Shown piece by piece: positions 17,918 to 30,789 of a stretch of 64,000 nucleotides of DNA; within the stretch, counting starts at the first letter, position 1; every line of letters begins with the position of its first letter. Origin of the DNA: Streptomyces sp. WM6378 (GTDB taxonomy: Bacteria > Actinomycetota > Actinomycetes > Streptomycetales > Streptomycetaceae); contig NZ_LGDD01000294.1 of the NCBI RefSeq assembly GCF_001279695.1, forward strand, positions 1 through 64,000, in the 5' to 3' direction. Below the pieces are notes generated by a model that did not search any database, was not told where the DNA came from, and worked only from the letters and a program-made list of their open reading frames with translations. The translations under genes and the position numbers were made by a program.

Positions 17918-18195
17918 CGCCGGGCATAGGCCGTACACACCCGAACGGCACGCCCGCGTGCGCCCCCGTGGGCAATGAAGCCCGCACCTCGGGTGTCCGC
18001 ATGCTGGAATGCACTATCCGGTTCCCGAGATACGTTCCATCATGTAACCTGCACGAAATTTCGCAGAGGGCCAACGTCGCCCCTCGGCTACGACTCCCCA
18101 AGCTCTCTCCCCCAAGCCCTCGACCTCGTTCGAGCAGGGGGACCCCCAGATCGAGCAGGGAGCCCCCAATGCCACTAACGACGACGGGAGAGCCG
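17918..18195 (+). other. Long gltB leader region
   Basis: Nearly 280 bases without a gene before the gltB ATG. It includes CGAAATTTCG (18054-18063), a palindrome within TGCACGAAATTTCGCA, and a GGGGGACCCCC fold-back at 18136-18146. In-frame ATGs upstream of 18196 exist (17968, 18169), but the peptide there is Arg/Pro-rich and unlike GltB. I do not recognise a known riboswitch. Confidence 0.5.
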
Positions 18196-22753
<4,558 letters not shown>

Positions 22754-22761
<8 letters not shown>

Positions 22762-24214
22762 CCCCAAGGGCTTCCTGACCACCGGGCGCGAGGTCGCCAA
22801 GACCCGCCCGGTGGGCGAGCGCGTCAAGGACTGGAACGAGGTCTACGTTCCCGGTTCGCTGCTGCCGATCATCAGCAAGCAGGCCGGGCGCTGCATGGAC
22901 TGCGGCATCCCGTTCTGCCACAACGGCTGTCCGCTGGGGAACCTGATCCCCGAGTGGAACGACTACGCCTACCGCGAGGACTGGCAGGCCGCGTCCGAGC
23001 GCCTGCACGCCACGAACAACTTCCCGGAGTTCACCGGGCGGCTGTGCCCGGCTCCCTGCGAGTCGGCGTGCGTGCTCGGCATCAACCAGCCCGCCGTCAC
23101 CATCAAGAACGTTGAAGTCTCGATCATCGACAAGGCGTGGGACACCGGCGACGTCAGGCCGCAGGCGCCCGAGCGCCTCTCCGGCAAGACCGTCGCGGTC
23201 ATCGGCTCGGGCCCGGCGGGCCTGGCCGCCGCCCAGCAGCTGACCCGGGCAGGACACACGGTCGCCGTGTACGAGCGCGCCGACCGCATCGGCGGCCTGC
23301 TGCGCTACGGCATCCCCGAGTTCAAGATGGAGAAGGTGCACATCAACCGCCGCATCGAGCAGATGCGCGCGGAGGGCACCAAGTTCCGTACCGAGGTCGA
23401 GATCGGCCGTGACATCGACGCCGCGAAGCTGCGCAAGCGCTACGACGCGGTCGTCATCGCGGCCGGTGCCACGGTCTCCCGCGATCTCCCCGTCCCTGGA
23501 CGGGAGTTGAACGGCATCCACTTCGCGATGGAGTACCTGCCGCTCTCGAACAAGGTGCAGGAGGGCGACTTCGTCACCCCGCCGATCACCGCCGAGGGCA
23601 AGCACGTCGTGGTGATCGGCGGCGGCGACACCGGCGCGGACTGCGTGGGCACCGCCCACCGCCAGGGCGCGGCCTCCGTCACGCAGCTGGAGATCATGCC
23701 GAAGCCGGGCGACGAGCGGAACCCGGGCCAGCCCTGGCCGACGTTCCCCATGCTCTACAAGGTGACCTCCGCGCACGAGGAGGGCGGCGAGCGCGTCTAC
23801 TCGGTCTCGACCACCCACTTCGAGGGCGACGAGGACGGCAACGTCCAGTTCCTGCACCTCGTCGAGGTCGAGTTCGTCGACGGCAAGCTGACCCAGAAGC
23901 CGGGCACGGAGCGCAGGATCCCCGCCCAGCTGGTCACCCTCGCCATGGGCTTCACCGGCACCGACCAGGCCAACGGCCTGGTGGCGCAGTTCGGCCTTGA
24001 GCTCGACGAGCGCGGCAACGTCGCGCGCGACGCGGACTTCGCGACCAACGTCGACGGCGTGTTCGTCGCCGGTGACGCGGGCCGCGGCCAGTCCCTGATC
24101 GTCTGGGCGATCGCCGAGGGCCGCTCCGCGGCGCGCGGCGTCGACCGCTACCTGACCGGCGCGAGCGACCTGCCCGCCCCGATCCGCCCCACGGACCGCG
24201 CGCTCACGGTTTAG
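22754..24214 (+). CDS. gltD: Glutamate synthase small subunit GltD
   Basis: A 486-residue FAD/NADPH subunit passing electrons to GltB. N-terminal cysteines for two 4Fe-4S clusters are in [17 protein letters not shown] and CPAPCESAC. The FAD Rossmann motif is [15 protein letters not shown] near residue 150 and the NAD(P)H motif [15 protein letters not shown] near residue 290. The C-terminal FAD motif [19 protein letters not shown] closes the protein. The ATG lies in the last 8 bases of gltB, so the subunits are translationally coupled. Confidence 0.95.
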
Positions 24215-24270
24215 CGCCCCCGGGTCCAGGACCCCTCATACGTCCCGTACAACGACGTGCGGAACTGACC

Positions 24271-24314
24271 GGCGCCCGCCCCACTGTCCCCGACCGGACG
24301 ACTGGGCGGGCGCC
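24271..24314 (+). terminator. gltBD terminator
   Basis: GGCGCCCGCCC at 24271-24281 pairs with GGGCGGGCGCC at 24304-24314, a perfect 11-bp stem with a 22-base loop, 57 bases after the gltD stop. Confidence 0.75.
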
Positions 24315-24346
24315 GCGGCGTGTTCGGGCCACGGCCGGCGCCACGT

Positions 24347-24363
24347 ATTGACTATTAGTCAAT
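24347..24363. promoter_or_regulatory. ATTGACTATTAGTCAAT palindrome (candidate operator)
   Basis: A 17-base perfect inverted repeat with 8-base arms around a central T, 49 bases upstream of the TTG start of the small protein. The site is very AT-rich for this genome and contains TTGAC, so it may overlap a -35 element. The shape suits a MarR- or TetR-type dimer; no such regulator is adjacent. Confidence 0.6.
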
Positions 24364-24411
24364 TGCGCTCCACCCTCGGGACGAGCCGCCGTCCGTCACC
24401 GGGAGGATCCG

Positions 24412-24630
24412 TTGAGCAACGAAGCGCTGTCGCAGTTGAGTACGGAGCTGGGGACCGCGCCCCCGGACTCCCTGGCCGAGCTGACGACCAATCAACTCTC
24501 TTTCCTGACAGGCGCGTTGCGCAAGGAGCGCGAGGGCCGGGCGGCCGGTCTCGGCGAGGCCGCCGAAGAGGCCCTGAAGCTCGTGCCCGCCCTCGCCCGC
24601 GGCCCCGTCCGCCGCATCCTCTTCAAGTGA
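24412..24630 (+). CDS. Small uncharacterised protein (TTG start)
   Basis: A 72-residue protein beginning at TTG 24412, supported by GGGAGG 5 bases upstream. It looks alpha-helical: ALSQLSTELGTAPPDSLAEL, then NQLSFLTGALRKEREGRAAG, then a basic end (RGPVRRILFK). I recognise no family. It is 8 bases upstream of the tandem-repeat protein, so the two are very likely co-transcribed behind the palindrome at 24347. Confidence 0.65.
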   Translation: MSNEALSQLSTELGTAPPDSLAELTTNQLSFLTGALRKEREGRAAGLGEAAEEALKLVPALARGPVRRILFK

Positions 24631-24638
24631 GGCCGGCC

Positions 24639-25745
24639 ATGGACACCCGCGACAAGCTCCGCAACCGTGCCGAGACCGAGAAGATCGCGGCCCTGCTCGG
24701 CGAGCGCCCCGAACGCCTCGCCTTCCTCGAAACCCTGCCCGCCGAAGACCTGAAGAAGCTCCGCGAACAGGCTGTGGCCGCCCTGTTCGACGGCATGCCG
24801 GACATGCTCGACCGCATCGCGCGGGCCACCAAACTCGTCCCGGCCGGGGTCGCCGCCGCCATCTCGCAAAAAGCCCTCGGCCCACGCCTCGCCGCCGCCG
24901 TAGCGGGCCGACTCGAACCGGCCCGGGCCGCCGACATCATCGAAAAACTCCCCGTGGCGTTCACCGCGGCGTCCTGCGCCCACCTGGACCCGCGCCGCAT
25001 CGCGGGCATCGTCGACCGCCTCGACGAGAACCTGCTCGTACGGATCTCGGTCACTCTCGCCGAACGCGGCGACCACCTCACGATGGGCCGCTTCGTCGGC
25101 CACCTGCGCGACTCGGCGCTGACCCGCATCCTGCCGCAGGTCGACGACGCGGTGGTCCTGCGGACCGGGTTCGCGGTCGACCAGCCCCAACGCCTCGGCA
25201 GGATCGTCGAGTTGATGGGCGACGAGCGCCTGGCCCAGGTCATCGCGTCGGCGGCCGACGGCCTGTGGCCCGAGGCCCTGGCGGTCGCGGGCATGGTGAC
25301 GGGGGACCAGCGCGCCCGCATCGCGACACTGGCCGCGCGCCAGCCCCAGGACCGACTGGACACGCTGGTACGGACGGTGGCCGACCAGGACCTGTGGGAG
25401 TCGCTGCTCCCGCTGGTGGCCCTGCTTGGCGAGGAGGACCGCCGGGCGGTGGCCGTACTGCCCTCCCTGACCGACCCGTCGGTCCTGGCCGGCATCGTCC
25501 CGGCGGTGGTGGCGACCGCGTTGTGGGCGGAGTTCCTGCCGCTGGTGGAGCTGCTGCCCGAGGAGTCCCGCAAGGTGGTGGCGGACGCGGCAGGCGCCCT
25601 GACGGACGAGGACCTGGACGCCCTGACGAGAGAGGTGGACAAACAGAACCTGTGGGAACTGGTGCTGCCGCTGGTGGAGTTGATGGAGGACGCGGCGAAG
25701 GAGCGAATCTTCGCGCTGCCGGCTTTCCAGGACCAGGCCCCGTAG
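24639..25745 (+). CDS. Tandem-repeat helical protein, MgtE-N-like
   Basis: A 368-residue cytoplasmic protein, apparently all-helical. The N-terminus (ALLGERPERLAFLETLPAEDLKKLREQ) recalls MgtE N-domain-like repeats. From about residue 205 there are four diverged repeats of roughly 44 residues, each with an LW..xLPLV..LL..E.R..VA pattern: GLWPEALAVAG, DLWESLLPLVALLGEED, ALWAEFLPLVELLPEES and NLWELVLPLVELMED. No membrane segment or catalytic motif is seen. Such solenoids usually bind other proteins. No firm family or role. Confidence 0.7.
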   Translation: MDTRDKLRNRAETEKIAALLGERPERLAFLETLPAEDLKKLREQAVAALFDGMPDMLDRIARATKLVPAGVAAAISQKALGPRLAAAVAGRLEPARAADIIEKLPVAFTAASCAHLDPRRIAGIVDRLDENLLVRISVTLAERGDHLTMGRFVGHLRDSALTRILPQVDDAVVLRTGFAVDQPQRLGRIVELMGDERLAQVIASAADGLWPEALAVAGMVTGDQRARIATLAARQPQDRLDTLVRTVADQDLWESLLPLVALLGEEDRRAVAVLPSLTDPSVLAGIVPAVVATALWAEFLPLVELLPEESRKVVADAAGALTDEDLDALTREVDKQNLWELVLPLVELMEDAAKERIFALPAFQDQAP

Positions 25746-25896
25746 GACTCGGCGCGGGCGACCAAACCCCCTGAGGGACGCGGGGAACGACCGGGGCCAG
25801 CCGGAACCACCCCGCATCGCGTAACCTCGCACCGGGTGCGTAGGCAACGCGGGGTGCCCCGCCGCCGGAACCACCCCGCGCGGAAGGGGTCGTACG

Positions 25897-26460
25897 GTGA
25901 AGGTGTTGCGGGCCGCCGTCAGGAAGGCCGTGCCGTGGAAGAACGGCGGCGGAGTGACCCGGAGCGTCGCCGCCCACCCCGAAGGCTCGGGGACGGCGGA
26001 GTTCGAGTGGCGGGTCAGCCTCGCGGACGTCGGCGCGGACGGCCCGTTCTCCGGGTTTCCGGGCGTGGACCGGATCCTCACCGTCGTCGAGGGCGCCGGA
26101 ATGGACCTCACCGTGAACGGTCAACGGCGCCTGGTGGACGAACGGTTCGTGCCCCAGCACTTCCCCGGTGACGCCCCCACCGACTGCCGGCTCCTGGCCG
26201 GTCCTGTCGTCAACTTCAACGTGATGTTCCGCCGGGGCCGCCCCGCCCCGGCGGTCGCCGTGGTGCGGGGCGGCCTGACGATCACCGGGCCAGCCCTGGT
26301 CGTCGCTCTCGACGCGCCCGCCCACGTCGACGGCGTACGCCTGGGCCCGTACGACGCGGTGCTCACCGAGGAGGGCGGTGCGGTGGTGCGGGCCGAGGGG
26401 CACGCGGCCGTCGTCACCCTCCCGGCGCGGCAATCCGGACAGGAGATGTCGGGTATCTGA
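25897..26460 (+). CDS. HutD/Ves family cupin protein
   Basis: A 187-residue protein with the HutD signature KAVPWKNGGGVTRSVA at residues 11-26 and a bicupin core (EWRVSLADVGADGPFSGFPG, ILTVVEGAGMDLTVNG). HutD is associated with histidine utilisation in proteobacteria, where it is thought to modulate hut expression. No hut genes are near here, so the role may differ. GTG start at 25897 with GGAAGGGG upstream. A 13-base direct repeat (GGAACCACCCCGC) occurs twice in its leader at 25803 and 25867. Confidence 0.85.
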   Translation: MKVLRAAVRKAVPWKNGGGVTRSVAAHPEGSGTAEFEWRVSLADVGADGPFSGFPGVDRILTVVEGAGMDLTVNGQRRLVDERFVPQHFPGDAPTDCRLLAGPVVNFNVMFRRGRPAPAVAVVRGGLTITGPALVVALDAPAHVDGVRLGPYDAVLTEEGGAVVRAEGHAAVVTLPARQSGQEMSGI

Positions 26461-26474
26461 GGTCTCCTGGAGCC

Positions 26475-26996
26475 ATGGCAACCAAGGAGACAGGAACCAC
26501 GGCGGTCGGTTGGAGCGAGTTCCGGCGGGCCGAGGCGCAGTTCGCCGAGCGCGTCGAGGCGCGGTTCAAGATCTACAAGCACCACGTCCTGGCCACGCTG
26601 CGCAAGGACGGCTCGCCCCGGGTGACCGGCCTGGAGGTGGAGTTCCAGGGCGGCGAGCTCTGGCTCGGCATGATGCCGAACTCGATGAAGGCCCTCGACC
26701 TGCGCCGCGACCCGCGCTTCGCGGTGCAGGCCAACCCCGGCCCGGACGCCGAGATGGCGGACGGCGACGTACGGGTCAGCGGCCGCGCGGTGGAGGTCAC
26801 CGACCGCGAGGTGATGGCCGCCTTCGCCTCGCAGGTCGAGCCGCCCGAGCCGTTCCACCTCTTCCGCGCCGAGCTGACCGAGGTCGTCTGGACCGGCCTC
26901 GACAACGACGAGCTGGTCGTACGGGCCTGGCGACCCGGTGCCGCGCTGCGCACGCTGCGGCGCGGCAATGACGAAGGAGTCCGCGAGGACGCCTGA
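26475..26996 (+). CDS. Pyridoxamine 5'-phosphate oxidase-like split-barrel flavin protein
   Basis: A 173-residue protein of the FMN/F420-binding split-barrel superfamily. The typical first strands are HHVLATLRKDGSPRVTGLEV and ELWLGMMPNSMKALDLRRDP. It ends in a charged tail. It starts at ATG 26475, 14 bases after the HutD gene, with GGAG upstream, so it may be co-transcribed. Members include F420-dependent reductases and heme-binding proteins; the cofactor cannot be told by eye. Confidence 0.8.
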   Translation: MATKETGTTAVGWSEFRRAEAQFAERVEARFKIYKHHVLATLRKDGSPRVTGLEVEFQGGELWLGMMPNSMKALDLRRDPRFAVQANPGPDAEMADGDVRVSGRAVEVTDREVMAAFASQVEPPEPFHLFRAELTEVVWTGLDNDELVVRAWRPGAALRTLRRGNDEGVREDA

Positions 26997-27055
26997 GGCG
27001 CAGGCCGCTACAGTCGCCCTGGGCATGCGACGGATTCGAAGATCCAGGGGAATTC

Positions 27056-27775
27056 ATGAGCAGCGAGCACAACAACGGCCCGGTCACCCTCGTCACCGGC
27101 GGGGCGAGCGGGATCGGCGCCGCTAGCGTCCGGCGGCTCCTGGACGGAGGCCACCGGGTCGCCGTCACCGGCCGCGACCAGGCGAGGCTGGACGCCTTCG
27201 CGGCCGAACTCGGCGCGGGGGAGCGGGTGTTGGCGGTCGCCGCCGACACCACCGACCTCGCCTCGATCGGCGCCGCGGTCGAGGCGACCGTCAAGAACTT
27301 CGGGCGGCTCGACCACGTCGTCGCCAACGCCGGGTTCTCCACCCACGACAACCTCGCCGACGGCGACCCCGAGCACTGGCGCGAAATGCTCATGGTCAAT
27401 GTGCTGGGCCCGGCCGTCCTGGTGAAGGCCGCGCTGCCCGCGCTCACCGAGAGCGGCGGCCGCATCGTGATGGTGGGCAGCACGGCGGGGATCAAGAACA
27501 CGCCCGGCAACATGTACTCGGTGACCAAGGGCGCGCTGACCTCGCTCGCCGAGAACACCCGGGTCCTGGTCACCGGCTCGGGCGTCGGCGTGACGCTGGT
27601 CGCGCCGGGCCGGGTGGACAGCCCGTTCTGGTCGAGCCACCCGACGGGCGTCGTCCCGGACGGCCCCGCGATGACCCCGGAGGACGTGGCCGAAGCGATC
27701 GTGTGGGCGCTGGCCCAGCCGGCCGGGGTCGAGGTGAACCAGGTGGTGGTCCGCCCCACGGGTCAGGTCCACTGA
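27056..27775 (+). CDS. Short-chain dehydrogenase/reductase
   Basis: A 239-residue classical SDR. The cofactor motif is VTGGASGIGAAS near residue 13, NAG occurs as VANAGFS, and the catalytic Ser-Tyr-Lys is in MVGSTAGIKNTPGNMYSVTK. The Arg after the second strand (VTGRDQARL) suggests NADP(H) preference. It is convergent with, and directly abuts, the FadE-type gene. It lies outside the KstR2-like boxes, so it probably does not belong to the steroid regulon. Substrate unknown. Confidence 0.85.
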   Translation: MSSEHNNGPVTLVTGGASGIGAASVRRLLDGGHRVAVTGRDQARLDAFAAELGAGERVLAVAADTTDLASIGAAVEATVKNFGRLDHVVANAGFSTHDNLADGDPEHWREMLMVNVLGPAVLVKAALPALTESGGRIVMVGSTAGIKNTPGNMYSVTKGALTSLAENTRVLVTGSGVGVTLVAPGRVDSPFWSSHPTGVVPDGPAMTPEDVAEAIVWALAQPAGVEVNQVVVRPTGQVH

Positions 27776-28759
27776 TCACTGGCCCGCCAGCACTGCCGCC
27801 CGGCACTCGCTCGGCGACCCCCACGCGTCCCTCAGCGGACGCGCCTTCCGCAGCCAAAGCGACAGGTCGAGCTCCTGGGTGTAGCCCACCGCACCGTGCA
27901 GTTGCAGCGCGGTGCGGGCGGCGGCGTACGCGGCCTCGCCCGCCGTCACCTTCGCCGCGGCCACATCCCCCGGCGCGAGCGAGAGCGCGGCCCCGTACAG
28001 CAGCGGCCGCGCGAACTCCACCGCGACCAGCGTGTCCGCGAGGCGGTGCTTGACCGCCTGGAACGACCCGATGGGCGCCCCGAACTGGGTGCGCTGCTTG
28101 ACGTACGCCACGGTCCGGGCAAGCAGCGCCTCCGCGATCCCGAGGCACTGGCCTGCCGCGGCGAGCCGCGCCCAGACCGTGGCGTACGCGACGGCCTCTG
28201 CCAACTGGGGCCCTGTGGCGAGGAGTTCACCGCCGGGCAGCGGGCGGGAGAGGCGCCGGGCCGGGTCGGCCGAGGGCTGGACGGGGCCGTGGCCCGGCGC
28301 TAGCCGCGCCTCCTGGCCCGTGACGGCGAGCACCACGTCCGCCGCGTCCGCGTCGAGCGCGTACGGGCTCGCGCCCGGGAACAGCACGCTCGCCGCGCAC
28401 GCACCCGATGCGATCGAGGGCAGCAGCCGCTTGGCCGGGCCCTCCTCGCGGAGCTCCGCGAGCCGGGCGAGGAGGGCGGACGCCGCGACCGTCTCCACGA
28501 GCGGGCCCGGTACCGCGTGCCGCCCCAACTCCACGTAGGAGAGGGCCAGTTCGACGGGCAGCGGCCCGACCCCTTCGTACGCCTCGGGCGCGGTGAGCGC
28601 GAACACCCCGGCCTCGGCGATCCGGGACCACAGGGCGCGGCCAGGCCCCGCGTCCCCCGCGCCCCAGGCCCGTACCGCCGAGGGCGTGTCGGCGGCGGTC
28701 AGCATCGCGTCGAGGGAGCGGGCGAAGTCGAGCTGTTCCGGGGTGAGCAGGAACCTCAT
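27776..28759 (-). CDS. Acyl-CoA dehydrogenase, small FadE32/33-like subunit
   Basis: A 327-residue acyl-CoA dehydrogenase homologue, shorter than usual (about 380). It keeps the C-terminal domain (RTQFGAPIGSFQAVKHRLAD, LQLHGAVGYTQELDLSLWLR), but the N-terminal and middle domains are reduced. Short FadE proteins of this type in steroid clusters pair with a full-length partner as alpha2beta2 enzymes. The full-length partner is directly upstream with a 4-base ATGA overlap. The likely role is dehydrogenation of a CoA thioester from steroid C/D-ring breakdown. The exact FadE number is inferred. Confidence 0.75.
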   Translation of the reverse strand: MRFLLTPEQLDFARSLDAMLTAADTPSAVRAWGAGDAGPGRALWSRIAEAGVFALTAPEAYEGVGPLPVELALSYVELGRHAVPGPLVETVAASALLARLAELREEGPAKRLLPSIASGACAASVLFPGASPYALDADAADVVLAVTGQEARLAPGHGPVQPSADPARRLSRPLPGGELLATGPQLAEAVAYATVWARLAAAGQCLGIAEALLARTVAYVKQRTQFGAPIGSFQAVKHRLADTLVAVEFARPLLYGAALSLAPGDVAAAKVTAGEAAYAAARTALQLHGAVGYTQELDLSLWLRKARPLRDAWGSPSECRAAVLAGQ

Positions 28760-29925
28760 CGGCGGCCCTTCGGCAGGCCGAGCAGACGCTCGGCGATGAT
28801 GTCGCGCTGGATCTCGTTCGTCCCGGCGTAGATCGGACCGGCCAGCGAGAAGACGTGGTTCTCGGCCCAACTGCCGCATGCGGGAGCCTCGTTGGCTTCG
28901 TCGGACAGTTCGCCGTACGGGCCGAGCAGGTCGAGTGCGGTCTCGTGCAGGGCGATGTCGTACTCCGACCAGAACACCTTGTTGAGGCTCGACTCGGCGC
29001 CGATGGCCTCGCCCGCGGCGAAGCGGGCGGCGCCCGCGCAGGTGAACAGCTGATAGGCGCGCGCTCCGATCACCGCGTCCGCGACCCGGTCGCGCAGCGC
29101 GGTGTCCGCCGGGTCTCCCTGCGCGTGCCAGAGCTCGACGAGCCGCGCGGCCGAGGCGAGGAAGCGGCCGGGGGAGCGCAGCATCAGGCCGCGCTCGTTG
29201 CCGGTCGTGGACATGGCGATCCGCCAGCCCGCGCCCACCTCGCCGATGACGTCCTCGTCGGGCACGAAGACGCCGTCGAGGAACAGCTCGGCGAAGGCCG
29301 GCTTGCCGTCGATGCGCCCGATGGGCCGGACCGTCACACCGGGCGCCCGCAGGTCGAACATCAGGTAGGTGAGGCCCTGGTGGGGCTTGGTCGCGTCCGG
29401 ATCCGTACGGAAGATGCCGAAGGCGCGGTCGGCGAACGCGGCCCGCGACGACCAGGTCTTCTGCCCCGAGAGCAGCCAACCGCCTTGCGTGCGCACGGCT
29501 TTGGACCGCAGCGAGGCGAGGTCGGAGCCGGCCTCCGGCTCGGACCAGGCCTGCGCCCAGATCGTGGCGCCGCTCGCCATGTCCGGCAGGATCCGCGCGC
29601 GCTGCTCGGGCGTCGCGTGGTCGAACAGGGTGGGCGCGAGGAGGTTGATGCCGTTCTGGGAGACACGCCCCGGGCCGCCCGCCGCGAAGTACTCCTCCTC
29701 GAAGACCAGCCACTTGAAGATGTCGACGCCCCGGCCCCCGTACTCCTCGGGCCACGACACCACCGACCAGCGGTCCGCGGAAAGGCGCGCCTCCCACTCC
29801 CGGTGCGCGGCGAAACCCGCCTCGGTCTCCAGCGAGGGGAGCGGCGTGGCAGGGACGTGCGCCGCGAGCCAGTCGCGCGCCTCGGCCCGGAAGGCCTCCT
29901 GATCGGGCGTGGGGTCCAGGTCCAT
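28756..29925 (-). CDS. Acyl-CoA dehydrogenase, FadE31-like (steroid C/D-ring catabolism)
   Basis: A 389-residue acyl-CoA dehydrogenase. Its FAD/substrate region IWAQAWSEPEAGSDLASL closely matches my memory of mycobacterial FadE31, as do VFEEEYFAAGGPGR and GKPAFAELFLDGVFVPDEDV. The position of the usual catalytic Glu near the C-terminus reads YAGTNEIQR instead of YEGT; the Glu in GNERGLMLR may take over, as in isovaleryl-CoA dehydrogenase. It is the first gene leftwards from the KstR2-like box at 29947 and is coupled to the smaller subunit. Confidence 0.8.
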   Translation of the reverse strand: MDLDPTPDQEAFRAEARDWLAAHVPATPLPSLETEAGFAAHREWEARLSADRWSVVSWPEEYGGRGVDIFKWLVFEEEYFAAGGPGRVSQNGINLLAPTLFDHATPEQRARILPDMASGATIWAQAWSEPEAGSDLASLRSKAVRTQGGWLLSGQKTWSSRAAFADRAFGIFRTDPDATKPHQGLTYLMFDLRAPGVTVRPIGRIDGKPAFAELFLDGVFVPDEDVIGEVGAGWRIAMSTTGNERGLMLRSPGRFLASAARLVELWHAQGDPADTALRDRVADAVIGARAYQLFTCAGAARFAAGEAIGAESSLNKVFWSEYDIALHETALDLLGPYGELSDEANEAPACGSWAENHVFSLAGPIYAGTNEIQRDIIAERLLGLPKGRR

Positions 29926-29946
29926 GGGTACGGCACACCATCCTTC

Positions 29947-29966
29947 CCTAACAAGTGTTTGGTAGG
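29947..29966. promoter_or_regulatory. KstR2-like operator in the fadE/ipdF divergent promoter
   Basis: CCTAACAAGTGTTTGGTAGG lies between the divergent FadE31-like and IpdF genes. The core AACAAGTGTTTGGT (29950-29963) matches the published mycobacterial KstR2 motif AnCAAGnnCTTGnT at all fixed positions but one. Its reverse complement is almost the same as the element at 41064-41082. It is 14 bases upstream of the ipdF start. Confidence 0.75.
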
Positions 29967-29979
29967 TTAACGTGGCGCC

Positions 29980-30768
29980 GTGACGGACAACAAGGCTCAG
30001 TACGTGCCGGGCCACGGCCTCCTCGACGGCCGCACCGCCGTCGTCACGGCGGCGGCAGGCGCCGGGATCGGCGGCGCCACCGCCCGCAGGCTCCTCGAAG
30101 AGGGCGCCCGCATCGTCATCGGCGACGCCCACGCCCGCCGCCTGGGGGAGACCGAGCGGGCGCTCGCCACCGAGTTCGGTGCACACAACGTTGCCTCCCT
30201 CCCCTGTGACGTGACCGACGAACAACAGGTGGCGGCTCTCTTCGCGCTCGCCGCGCGCGAACACGGCGGACTCGACATCGTCGTCAACAACGCGGGCCTC
30301 GGCGGCACTTGCTCCCTCGTCGACATGAGCGACGAAGCCTGGTCCAAGGTCCTCGACGTCACCCTGAACGGCACCTTCCGCTGTACGAGGGCGGCGCTGC
30401 GCGCCTTCGAGGAGTCCGGCCGGGGTGGCGTCATCGTCAACAACGCGTCCGTCGTCGGCTGGCGTGCCCAGGCGGGCCAGGCCCACTACGCCGCGGCCAA
30501 GGCGGGCGTCATGGCGCTCACCCGGTGCGCGGCGGTCGAGGCCGCCGCGTTCGGCGTGCGGGTCAACGCGGTCGCGCCCAGCCTCGCCATGCACCCGCAC
30601 CTGGTGAAGGTCACCTCCGCCGAACTCCTCGAAGAGCTCACCGCCCGCGAGGCGTTCGGCCGGTACGCGGAGCCCTGGGAGGTCGCCAACGTCATCGTGT
30701 TCCTGGCCAGCGGCTACTCCTCGTACCTGACCGGCGAGGTCGTCTCCGTCAGCAGCCAGCGCGCCTAG
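29980..30768 (+). CDS. ipdF: IpdF-like SDR, 5-hydroxy-HIC-CoA dehydrogenase (steroid C/D ring)
   Basis: A 262-residue SDR with VVTAAAGAGIGGATARR for cofactor binding, VVNNAGLGG, and catalytic Ser-Tyr-Lys in NNASVVGWRAQAGQAHYAAAK. The sequence around GWRAQAGQAHYAAAKAGVMA and GRYAEPWEVANVIVFLAS fits mycobacterial IpdF (Rv3559c), which oxidises the 5-hydroxyl of the HIP-derived CoA ester. It starts at GTG 29980 directly after the KstR2-like box. KstR2 and FadA6 follow in the same direction. Confidence 0.8.
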   Translation: MTDNKAQYVPGHGLLDGRTAVVTAAAGAGIGGATARRLLEEGARIVIGDAHARRLGETERALATEFGAHNVASLPCDVTDEQQVAALFALAAREHGGLDIVVNNAGLGGTCSLVDMSDEAWSKVLDVTLNGTFRCTRAALRAFEESGRGGVIVNNASVVGWRAQAGQAHYAAAKAGVMALTRCAAVEAAAFGVRVNAVAPSLAMHPHLVKVTSAELLEELTAREAFGRYAEPWEVANVIVFLASGYSSYLTGEVVSVSSQRA

Positions 30769-30789
30769 CGGGAGCAGCACAATGGGCGG

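Noticed and set aside
17918..18195. Glutamine riboswitch in the gltB leader
   Set aside because: I could not find the consensus elements of known glutamine-responsive RNAs; only palindromes are visible.
27776..29941. A 721-codon frame joining the end of one FadE with a scrambled upstream part
   Set aside because: Only its last 327 residues are real; the rest is an out-of-frame reading of the FadE31-like gene.
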